Of a DNA stretch of 64,000 bases, positions 55,013 to 64,000 are shown piece by piece (the stretch's first letter is position 1; every line of letters begins with the position of its first letter). Under the pieces are notes generated by a model that saw nothing but the letters and a program-made list of their open reading frames with translations, made no database searches and was not told the origin of the DNA. Location: assembly GCF_015706575.1 (NCBI RefSeq), contig NW_024037055.1, forward strand, positions 10,888,262 to 10,952,261. Reading direction: 5' to 3'. Position numbers and translations under genes: made by a program. This DNA is from Patiria miniata. Its lineage: Eukaryota > Echinodermata > Asteroidea > Valvatida > Asterinidae.

Positions 55013-55958
55013 AATCCCGGGACATACCGTTATTTCGTTTTACCGTTTTGCATTTCCTCAAAACAAAAACAGTAAACAAACCATTGACCGTTTTGTCGTT
55101 TTACAGTTTTGTAAAACGGTCAAACGGTATTAAGATAAATACGGTTTCTCTGTTTTATAAGTTCAATAAAATTCATTACAGCATAACGATCAATGATTTT
55201 TGTTTTACAGTTTTACACAAATAACTTTGAAAAACAGCAAAACGGTCAGTATTGAATACAGACTGTTTTTTTTTATTTCAGTGTCATAGTGAGCAGTCCG
55301 TGGTGCATTTTGTGGTGCTGGGCAAGGGGATGGAGGATGACCATGCTTTACATGAAAAAGTGTTACCTCGGCATATTGCGTGGTGTGATTCCTGGCGTGA
55401 CCCTGACCCCCTTCAGGCTCACGCGATTCAGTTGGTGGGGCTTAAGAGTTGCAAGCAAAAAATAATGGCGCTGAAAAACTCTGAGGGAGGACATTACTTT
55501 TACAATGGAATACGTTTGAAGAAGTTGCAGATATTTAAAGGAAATTGGAGTTCGGCGCGGCTCTTCAATAGCCAGTTCGAAAACTATGTCGTACGTTGAG
55601 AACGAAATGTGCGGAGGGTAATTTGGGTCCCAGGCAATGACTCGATCCCATGAGGACGCATTAACATTCCTAGGTGCATTAATTGCCGAACCTAAATCAG
55701 AAAATGGTCGACAGGACTATTGACCGTTTTTCATTGTCATGTTCTTGTAAAACAACACGCTTAAATGAAGCAACTAACCGTTTATCGCTTTCAACAATTA
55801 AGAAAAACAACAAAAAGGTCATTGGTTTTTGTGACCTAATACCGTTTGACCGTTTTACAAAATTGTAAAACGAAAAAAACGGTCAACAATGCGTTTACTG
55901 TTTTTGTTTTTGAGGAAATCCATAACGGTAAAACGAAATAACGGTATGTCCCGGGATT
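55013..55958. mobile_element. TIR element with AAACGGT motifs, inside fossil C
   Basis: The inverted ends (about 65 bp) begin AATCCCGGGACATACCGTTA and are flanked by AATGGT on both sides (55007-55012 and 55959-55964). Many AAACGGT/ACCGTTT motifs crowd both ends. It lies inside the integrase fossil and so is younger. It contains the open frame 55252-55599. Confidence 0.75.
55252..55599 (+). CDS. Unknown 115-residue frame in the TIR element
   Basis: Part of this frame may be a true exon. A long pyrimidine run and ATTTCAG end at about 55280, followed by coding for CHSEQSVVHFVVLGKGMEDD, then LPRHIAWCDSWRDPD and GGHYFYNGIRLKKLQIFKGN, ending at 55599. Composition looks protein-like, unlike the AT-rich flanks. 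I do not recognise the family. It could be a transposase exon or a captured host exon. The ATG at 55252 lies upstream of the acceptor-like site and is probably not used. Confidence 0.35.
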   Translation: MNTDCFFLFQCHSEQSVVHFVVLGKGMEDDHALHEKVLPRHIAWCDSWRDPDPLQAHAIQLVGLKSCKQKIMALKNSEGGHYFYNGIRLKKLQIFKGNWSSARLFNSQFENYVVR

Positions 55959-56480
55959 AATGGTCTTGTGGAGCATTGCAACAGAACTCTGTTGTTCATG
56001 CCCCGTATGATGTCCGAAGAGAGACAGGAAGCAGCATGTGAATAAGGTAGTTTGTGCCTATAATACCACGTGGCATGACTCCACTGGCTATTCTACCCTC
56101 TACCCCCTGTTTGGAAAGCCACGGCATCTCCCAATTGACCTGGCATTTGCTTTTGAGGATCAACCTGGCAAAAGTGAAGAAGCATGGTGAATATGTGCAA
56201 AGATGGAAGAGTCGCATGGCGGAGGTGTATAGCCTTACACGCAGTGATGAAGAAAAGTCACCAGCAAAGAAGAAGCACAACTATGACAAGTGAAGAACTG
56301 TGTTCTTTCTGGTGGGCCTTGGAAACTGCAGCCTTACTTTGCGGACAAAGTTCACGTTGTCATTGCCAAAAGGGTACCTTTCCAGAGTATGAACTGCAAC
56401 CTGAAGGAGGAGAGGGAAGAAGCGAACCAGTGTTGTCTACTGCAACCTTTTTTCCTTGTGACTTCATATCTGGTGATCTG

Positions 56481-58256
56481 CCAAACCGTATTGCAGAGAG
56501 AGCAAGAGCAGATTGCACTCAGTAGCGTATCCAGCTTTGGATGTCGGGGGGGGGGGGGGGGGGGGGGGGGGAGGGGGTCAGACTAGACCCCCTGCCACAG
56601 GAACATTGTACTGTTTGATTGGCGAGACCTTCACCTACTTAATGCTTGGGTACACCGGATCCAAGATGCATGCCGTTGTTAACTGTTGAAGCCAAGCAAA
56701 TTGTTCCTGAATGGTCAACTCAGCAGATTTATCTTCCCTTATAACGCACTTGATGCAGCCAATCAGTTGCCCCAATGCAAAATCAGAACTACTGGCAGCT
56801 AGCACTAATATATACAAGCCAAGGAGTGTTTATTAACACCATATGGCTTGGGGACTTTTACAACGGACAAGGCTACCATGCTGTTCCTTCAAAATGACAA
56901 GTGTAGATTTGAATACCGATCCCTCTCCATCCATTCATGCCACAGCATATGAAATGACAAGGACTATCAGGAACTGCCGTGACCAACAGTGGCCATGTAC
57001 ATTACCGGTAGTTATGGAACTACTGTGAATTTGACAGAACTGTACTTATTACATTGGATTTGGAACATAGTGTGATCAGATTGAATGACATTAGAGGTGT
57101 GGGACAGAAGGCACCAGTATGGAGGCCATCGTCTTTCCAATTGAATCAGCTGATGTGAGCAGGAAATGACAGGAGACTGTTACCTTGTGATCCTGACGTT
57201 AACTCACAGGTGTTTATAATTATGGTAGTAGTCGTACTTTATCATACCCCAAAAGATGCAAGTTTCTTTCAAATTAATACAAATGGTTTTACTTAAAAGG
57301 CCGTTCATTATCCTTTTTCTGTCACAATTGGGCAAAGTACATGTCCTATGAAAATGTTTTCAGCCCGATCACCCTGCATTTGTAAATTAACAAACGCAAA
57401 TCTTAAGGTTTTTTTTAGAATTTTTTTGCAGATCGAATTAGCTTAGGACATGGAGGTGTACAGGAAACATTTAGTTTACTGGTAAATAAAAGTACTTCTC
57501 TTGGACTTCTTCAGTGTGTGATGACACTGACTGTAGGACATGCTTGTTTTGCTATTTACATTGTAGTAAGTATTACATAAATTCATGACGGAAACAACTT
57601 ATTAGATTTGCGTAATGTGCTGAAAAACCACTGTACATTCAATTGCCCCTAAACTCCGTCTGGTACTTACAGACATACTCATGTTCGTTGTGCTGAACAA
57701 AGAATGGGTCTGAAGCAACATGGAGACATTTAGAGGGAAGAACATAGGAAGAGTGGGAGCAATTGACTTGCTTGGGTACTGCTTGAAATGATGCACACGT
57801 CTATGGGATGCGGCTGCCTTAGGTGCTTGTGTGACTCGTAGCAATATCCCAGCATGCCTGGGTTATCGGTTATGGCCGTACATGTAGCATCAGATGGGCC
57901 AATCACAGGGCGCCTCGATTGGGCACCTCAATTGGCGCCTCGATTGAGCGCCTCGATTTTGCACCTTGATTGGGCTCTTCAATTTTGCTTGTAATTTGAT
58001 AATTAGCATAAATCGCTTGTATTTTGATACGTACCTGATGACTTCGTGACGATGTCATAAAATTGTTCACATCTTCAGGCCAGGGTTCAAGTTCATACCA
58101 GGTTTTATTATCCCATGAACCATTTGGAAGAACTTTTGGTTTGTTTTGATTTGAGGTTCATGTCCATTTTTTGATTTCACAGGTACTTTGACCTTACGGT
58201 CGCCCCGGAAGTAAAGGTCAAGTGATTTCACGTACCAGACAACAAATATTCATCAG
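56481..58256. other. No gene; G run and short tandem repeat
   Basis: 56547-56571 is an almost pure G run. 57897-57985 is a tandem repeat of a 14-17 bp unit (GGCGCCTCGATTGGGC). The remaining frames have no domain. Confidence 0.45.
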
Positions 58257-58701
58257 TTAAAGCTACAGTCCATCATTTGCAGCTATCCAAAAAGTAACTG
58301 ACGTAATTATTGTTGAAAAACATACTTGGTTGAAAGATAGTAAGGGGACTAAACCCCCTGTGAAATTATTCTTTCTGGCATGCTGTCATTTTAAAGAAAT
58401 CAACAAGAGAAGTCCTTTCCAACGATGCGCGTGCGGTTGTTATAATTCGTGGAATCAGTGCGCGACATCGGGTAGCTGCATTCAGCTCAGTGAGAACGTG
58501 TCTCAGATGCTGAATTCAGGTCCAATTCAAAACATGAATCAGCAACTTTTGATTTGAAGTCGAGATCCTAGAATTTTTTTTCTTGAAATATACAGCTGAA
58601 GCTGAGCTGAAAATTCATCAGGTTAGTTGTTCAGCAACCTTCTAGATTTTTGAGCACGTTTTTGTTGCTTCAAAATTACAAATGATGGACTGTACCTTTA
58701 A
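58257..58701. mobile_element. TTAA-bounded TIR element R1, shortened copy
   Basis: The ends TTAAAGCTACAGTCCATCAT and CTGTACCTTTAA match R1. It lacks about 80 bp of the middle, including the perfect CTTAAG palindrome. Confidence 0.75.
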
Positions 58702-59128
58702 TGATCTGTCTGATTACAAAGTGTAAACATGATTGAGCAGTTTGTTCAATAGTTCAAAGTAAAAGATGTTGGTCACTTTTTCCAACAAAAATCACTTTTA
58801 ATATAATACCTTGACATTATCATGACGTTCAAGTTATATGTACACTTCGGGATCAGAGTTGATCTTTGTTAATAGTTTCTTGTTTAAACATAGATTAGAA
58901 GAGAAATCAGGAGAATTATTGTCCCGAAAACCCCCCAGAAATATTAACTCATGCAATTGTGAAATTGCAATCAGAGAGATAAAAAGGGCTATGGCCTTGC
59001 CCATTTCCAGAAACATTGTTAATATGTGAAGGTACTAATTAGGTTGTGTCATGTTGATGCTTGTGACTTACACTAGCAGTAGTAGTTGTATTTTACAAAT
59101 ATCCTATATTTCTCATTGTTTGGACAAG

Positions 59129-59268
59129 ATATGTGAGCGTCTTGGTTGGAAAGGTGAAGGGGGAAGATTTGATGTTCTGCCACTTGTCCTGCAAGCCAAT
59201 GGGGAGGACCCTGAATGGTTTGAACTACCAAAGGAGTGCATTCTGCAGGTCAAGCTCACTCACCCTGA
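59129..59268 (+). CDS. NOS: NOS exon, [20 protein letters not shown]
   Basis: The exon encodes [11 protein letters not shown], then [20 protein letters not shown], then [15 protein letters not shown] plus two bases. Vertebrate NOS reads ICIQQGW...[31 protein letters not shown] here. The acceptor is GGACAAG after a T-rich tract, and the donor GA/GTAAGA is strong. The two leftover bases fit the next expected codon. No decay is visible. Expression across the 22.3 kb upstream intron must remove at least eight transposable elements. Confidence 0.93.
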
Positions 59269-59408
59269 GTAAGATTTTTGTTTTTATTTTCTCAAGAATA
59301 ATTTAGATTTTGGCTTTTTTTAAGTGAATGACTCTTAGATTTTCTGTAAGTTAATGAAAATTCGGACCATAAAATGTACCTTATATTAACGCTCCTATTA
59401 AAAAGAGC

Positions 59409-59736
59409 CACTGTTGGAGTCGAGTCCTCAAATCCAAGTACAGAGTACTCTGAGTACTTTAGGGGCCGACACTGTGATGAGTCCAAGGCCAAAGCACCGA
59501 GAACGAGTACATTCAAGGCCGACTACAGGGCCAAGTCTAAGTCCAAGTCCGAGTCCGAGTACAATACCAAAAAAATACAAAAATAAATAAATAAATGAAA
59601 AAGCTAGATAGATGAATAAAAAAAACTAGAGGTTGTAGGAACAACCACACCGTGTTGGGCCATTGTTGATGTTGACGTTGATTGTTGATTGTTGATGTTG
59701 ATGTTGATGTTGATTGTTGATTGTTGATGTAGATGT

Positions 59737-59767
<31 letters not shown>

Positions 59768-59770
59768 AAA
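59409..59770. repeat. AAGTCC/GAGTCC array and GTTGAT microsatellite
   Basis: 59409 (CACTGTTGGAGTCGAGTCC) resembles the hAT terminus CAGTGTTG(T/G)AG. It is followed by spaced GAGTCC/AAGGCC hexamers to about 59566, the reverse complement of GGACTC. 59663-59766 is a GTTGAT/GTTGAG microsatellite. Confidence 0.6.
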
Positions 59771-61064
59771 ATAGCGAGTGTATTAATTATACAGAGGATA
59801 GTTAAAAAGAGTCAGGTGAGGATCTGCACATATATGCTGCTGTAGTGTGAACTTACCGAGTACAATCGTTACAAAAACCCATTAAATAGCTCATATCTCT
59901 AAAAGTAAAGGTCGCACACCATTGGCACAATATAAAATATTGCTCGCCATACCCTCTTTACCCCAATGCGCATGTTTTTAGAAAAAAACGCCCAATTTAA
60001 AAAGAAAAAGCGCCCAATTGGGCGCTTTTGCCAGCCCAATTTTGAGTATCACATGACATCATCAGAAGTCAAAAATGTGCTTGCATTAATTAAGAAGTTG
60101 TCATATAAACGTGTACAACACACTGGTAAACACTTAAAATACATTGGTCCATCAAACAGCCGTTACAAGTAGCTCAATAGTTAACATACAACAGTCGTAA
60201 AACTAGACACTCAAGAAGTGAGCACGGGGAATTCCCTTTTGTACGCAATCATCCCCATTAGCTGTACACACAGTGTACATGGCATTAAATTAACGTTTCA
60301 AGGCGTAGGCGTGTTCAATTTCAAATTGCAAGGGGGCTGCAGGACATCTCCAAGTTTACTTGTTGAAACGCAACTTTGGAAAGTTTTAGACCTAATATTA
60401 AAGTGCCATTTAAAGCACAAGTCGAGATTAAATCTGTCAGGGTTGATTTTTCAGGAATTTTCAAAGGAAAAGAGGTCTTTTCATTGTAACTTCCGGTCTG
60501 ATAACGTAATCATTTTTTTTTGCACACAGGTCTTATCTGCATTAAGGTCATCATGTATATTAATTTTGAAGCAATTACCGCAAATTTCGCCACAGACATC
60601 AGCTGAAAATGCGTTTTTGACATTTTTTAACCTGTCGCTAGAGGGCGCTCGAACACTTGATGGTGTCACCGATCATTTTTTTGGAAAGCTCAACCTACTC
60701 AAAGACTAACATCGTTAAAAGCAAGTTCATATCTTTTTCCACTTTTAAATTATTAGGCACTTCCGGTTTCGACCGGAAGGAAGGGTCACGTGATTTGACG
60801 CGCACGAGAGACAATGAAGATCATGTATTATCATATCGATTCCCGCAAAATTCAAGTTCCGGTCTCTCACGGTTGATTTTATATTGAATTTCAAAGATTA
60901 AACCGTCTTCTGTGCTTGTCAACAGACATCTGGGCAAAGCATCGCAAGCCAGCTCACCCAGCAGACGGTGCGATATGGAGACTCTCCCCCTGTGACACTT
61001 TTCGTCAGTCTGACGATCCATTTTCACAACGAACTACTTTTTCAAAGTGCATTCGTGTTCTGTA
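59771..61064. other. NOS intron with repeat E copy 2 (60500-60810)
   Basis: 60500-60810 is the reverse complement of repeat E at 38080-38480 (CCTGTCGCTAGAGGGCGCTC, GGAAGGGTCACGTGATT). Nothing else is recognised; the short frames are not genes. Confidence 0.5.
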
Positions 61065-61705
61065 CAGGGTGGTAAAAAAAAAAGGACACCCACTTTTGAC
61101 AGCAATTTTCACCTATTTTTAAAAATTATTTTTATTTGTCGATTAGTAGCTATTAAAGTACTGGCCTTTAAGCAAATGTGACGAAAAAATTGTTGCATTT
61201 GCACATTTTGTCATTGAGCTATGCTAATTTGAACATTTCATGTGCAAAACATGTTTGTCCATGGAGGTATACGTTCCCTTCGCTTGACTGAGCTCAGCTA
61301 TTGATGCTTTACTTGCAATGGCATAACATTTGATTGTTATGTTATGTAATGTTATGCAACAACGAAATTATGCGGACAGCTCATTGAGTAGATGATCTTA
61401 ACACTGACATGAATAATTGGACAGCTTCAATAAAAGTTACCAGGGCAAAATATATTTTGGTGGGAATTTTTTTAAATTTTTGTGAACTACGAAAATGTCC
61501 AATTTACATTTACCTGTGGACAAGACTGATATTGGTGACTTGTATTCAAATTAGCATAATATCACCATTTTTGCGACTTTTACTAAGCTTTTTTCACCAT
61601 GCATGGTTAAAGGCCTATACTTTACTACTATGTGAAAAAAAATATTTAAAATCAGTCCATTATTAAATTGCTGTCGAAAGTGTGTCCTTTTTTTTAACCA
61701 CCCTG
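61065..61705. mobile_element. Tc1/mariner-type MITE, 641 bp, TA target
   Basis: The ends CAGGGTGGT(A/T)AAAAAAAA and complement (about 25 bp, continuing GGACAC) are flanked by TA at 61063-61064 and 61706-61707. This is the pattern of IS630-Tc1-mariner elements. There is no transposase frame. Confidence 0.75.
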
Positions 61706-61707
61706 TA

Positions 61708-62469
61708 CATACATTACATGTGTCGCCATTAGTTCACTGCACTTTTTTATTCATTGGCCGTTCCAGGTGCCTTTTTTTAATGCCGCGCATTAAAAGCACC
61801 ATATATTGTGCATAACCGTCGGGTTTTGAACAGGGCCCCCATCGACAGGGTACCAGGGTCCCCCCCCCCACTATTTAATTTTTCACGCTTCTTCGCTACG
61901 CTCATCCGCGTGAAAAGTAGTTTGGCTATAATGCCCAACATCTGAGAAATAATTACAACAAGGGACAAAGGAATTTCTGATATGATATTTATTGAAAGCA
62001 TGGGAAGAGCCAGTGTGACATTGAACTGAATCCTGTGCATCGTAGCATTGTTACATTTGGGAAATTGCTAACAAGATAAGAATGTGAGAGGCTGTACTGA
62101 GTATGCGATTTGTCTGTGGTACTTAATTAAACATGAACATTGAAATTAATTTTCGTTTTCTAAATGCACATTGTAAGCTTTTGTAGTTAATTATTGAATG
62201 GAAATTTATTAATAAATAATATTAAATTATTACGCCTGTGTTTAAATTTACACACATTAAATTCTTATACTTCTCACATTTATAAGTGAATTCTTATTTC
62301 TCATAACGAATTCTTCTAATGAGAAAATAAATGTTATTTAAAGAAAAAACATTACACACATCCTGAATTGGCATTAGTTATTTATTTTGTCTTTCGTTCT
62401 GTAATGGTCCTTCAGACCCTTCAGGCTTCGCCCGGTATTTTCTTCTTCTTTGTTTTTTTTTTTTTTACT
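61708..62469. other. No gene, AT-rich
   Basis: I see nothing recognisable. This may be the non-coding flank of the recombinase element that follows on the minus strand. Confidence 0.4.
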
Positions 62470-63830
62470 TTACTTGCTGGCAAGTATTTTTCCAACACTC
62501 AATCTCTGATTTACACTATATTTTACATATCTATTCTTAGACACAGTTGTCTTCCACCTGCCATGGTTCATGATAACTTCTTCAGATATACCTCTTTGTG
62601 TAAGGTGTGTGGCTCCACCTGATCTTAAACTATGGAGACCGTAAGAACTGGGATTAGTTACGCCTATCTCTTTTAGAGCACTGAAAAAGATTTCTCTGCA
62701 ACGAGAGTAACTGAGTGGTTTGTTCACAAGACACTTATACGATTTAGTACTTGAGTGGAAAGTCACGGGAGTGAATATAAATTTATCTTGGCCTATGTAA
62801 ATATTACAACCTGATAAGTATCGTAGTAAAATGTTAAATGCAGAGAAAGGGTCTTCTACATAGGGGAGATATGTTGAGGTGCCGTCTCTGAAGATATCAG
62901 TCTTCGATCGAGGAATGACAATTTTGATGCCTTTGTTCTCTGGAAGTAAACTAATATGGCTAGCTTTGATTTGGGCCATTTCATCATATCTGAACATTAT
63001 ACAAATGATAAGGATACAAAACAAGCTGTTCTAATTTTTATCAAGTTGCTTCCTGGTTGGGAAAACTTTGCGGCAATTTCTTGAACCTGACTGTGTGTTA
63101 TTGGATCTTTCTGGTTTGGTGGTTTGTGAAGCTGACGCCTTCCACCCAAGATAACATTCTGAACTATTGGGGAATCTACTGGGTTGGGAGATGCATTAAC
63201 CATGGAGTGTACCCATTTAATTGCAGCTGCAGTGGTGATTATGGTACTGTCGGTGTTTAATCTTGTTAATACATGTGAAAGAAACCTAGTAATAATTTTG
63301 TCGTTTATAGGTAAGCTATCATTGCATTTGTTTTCTTGAAGCCATTTGAAGAACTCCCTGCATTTGTACAAATAACTGATAATTGTTCCTTCCGCTTTAG
63401 ATGACATTGCCTCGTAGAAAACCTTCTCTTTGGAAACAATGTTCGGGAATTCTGTTCAAAAACTGTTCCTGAGAATGTTCTTTATCACATTTGGAAATTT
63501 TAGTTGCAGTGTCCTCAGATTTAAGTGTGGTTTCTCAGCCTTGACTTTGTTTTGTGTCGGTGTCGACGGGTCTGGGAGCAGTTGAGGCGGGTATGCTTGG
63601 GTTGGCGGTGGAATGCCAGCTTGTGCTGCCGTAACTGGGGAACGGAAGCTGCCACATCGGCCGGTTTCTGGAGTGGGGATCTGTGTACCCGATGGCCGGA
63701 TTGGTTCTGGCTCATTTTGCTTTGAATCTAGATGACATGATGTTGGACCATTCGCACTGTCTGGACCAGTGTCCTGGTTTCCCGCAAGTGAAGCAGATGT
63801 CAGAATTTGACATGCCTGAAAAGAAATAAT
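62470..63830 (-). mobile_element. Zinc knuckle and tyrosine recombinase element, incomplete
   Basis: On the minus strand a CCHC zinc knuckle (CFTCGKPGHWSRQC, about 63760-63810) precedes a proline/histidine-rich stretch. After that comes a tyrosine recombinase with a core-binding domain (GTIISYLYKCREFFKWLQ, about 63300-63390) and a catalytic domain. The catalytic set is visible: R in FRYDEMAQI, H-x-x-R in LHSLRSGGATH, W in GRWKT and Y in NRYVKYS. It could be a Crypton-type DNA transposon, an Ngaro/DIRS-type remnant, or a domesticated recombinase. No reverse transcriptase lies between knuckle and recombinase, and terminal repeats are not seen. The element is broken in a few places and may continue past the window. 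Confidence 0.65.
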
Positions 63831-64000
63831 GATTGAGAAAAGAGACAGCCATGTTCCCTCATATTTTGTCGAGGGGGTGTAAGCTTATCTATCATTATAC
63901 TGGAGGGTAGGGTGGGCGGGATGTGCAAGACGAGCAGAATCTGTGTAGGATTCAGTCGTGCACACTTGGCTTGAAAGGTGATGATGGAGGAAGGTGCGGT
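63831..64000. other. Window edge, unassigned
   Basis: This is probably the upstream part of the zinc-knuckle element. Nothing is diagnostic. Confidence 0.3.

Larger units (their letters stand above)
54760..56480 (+). mobile_element. Ty3/gypsy-type fossil C, integrase remnant
   Basis: The + strand shows an integrase core: YEYIIVIMDHFTRFA near 54778, RLHCDQG near 54898, and PYTTLKG in place of PYHPQGN near 54990. Downstream, a distal integrase region includes LYPLFGKPRHLPIDLAFAF-like sequence near 56100. No gag, RT or LTR is seen. It is an old, heavily interrupted piece. An unrelated TIR element (55013-55958) is inserted in it. It is the only long element in the NOS introns lying in the sense direction. 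Confidence 0.65.
26528..59268 (+). other. NOS: Nitric oxide synthase gene, partial span (4 exons)
   Basis: Four consecutive exons encode about 178 residues of the NOS oxygenase domain, which oxidises L-arginine to citrulline and nitric oxide using heme and tetrahydrobiopterin. Exon phases agree throughout: exon one ends on a codon boundary, exon two leaves two bases, exon three starts with one base and ends in phase 0, exon four leaves two bases. The exon borders fall where I remember those of vertebrate NOS1. Introns are 1257, 8677 and 22270 bases. The larger two are filled with transposable elements, mostly antisense. The next exon (expected to begin FEWF or similar) is not in the remaining 4.7 kb. 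Flavodoxin, calmodulin-binding and reductase regions lie outside the window. Confidence 0.9.

Overview
The window is metazoan nuclear DNA, most likely from a marine invertebrate; a deuterostome (echinoderm, hemichordate or amphioxus type) is my inference from the mix of repeats, not a proven assignment. The only host gene I can support is part of a nitric oxide synthase (NOS) gene on the + strand. Four consecutive oxygenase-domain exons lie at 26528-26690, 27948-28039, 36717-36858 and 59129-59268. They have canonical GT/AG borders, matching phases and no internal stops. The gene continues beyond the window on the 3' side and surely begins upstream of the first exon seen.

Region by region. 1-26.5 kb is a dense mosaic of non-autonomous DNA transposons, hairpin palindromes, LINE remnants and tRNA-derived SINEs, with no host gene recognised. 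26.5-28.0 kb holds the first two NOS exons. The next intron (28.0-36.7 kb) holds two abutting Ty3/gypsy-type fossils, both antisense to NOS, one of them with a PHD-like finger. The last intron (36.9-59.1 kb, 22.3 kb) holds a DR1-like tandem array, a 3.9 kb terminal-inverted-repeat (TIR) element split by a hAT element, a LINE 5' end with a degenerate 2A motif, a DIRS element that looks nearly whole (48414-53689), and a gypsy integrase fossil split by another TIR element. 59.3-64 kb holds a Tc1/mariner-like element and, at the right edge, a zinc-knuckle plus tyrosine-recombinase element.

The most interesting structure is a set of ten palindromes. Most share one design: a constant GNA-type hairpin cap, with d(GCGAAGC) or a base-pair-compensated variant, and symmetric 2-nt interruptions of the stem. 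On one strand those interruptions become tandem G.A/A.G pairs in pyrimidine-GA-purine context. The stem sequences themselves differ between copies. This suggests a strand-specific folded single-stranded DNA recognition structure. Other notable items are a NOS copy with leucine at the position of the substrate-binding glutamine, hAT elements whose two ends carry the same copy-specific GGNCTC array, and several nested insertions dated relative to one another by exact target-site duplications (TSDs).
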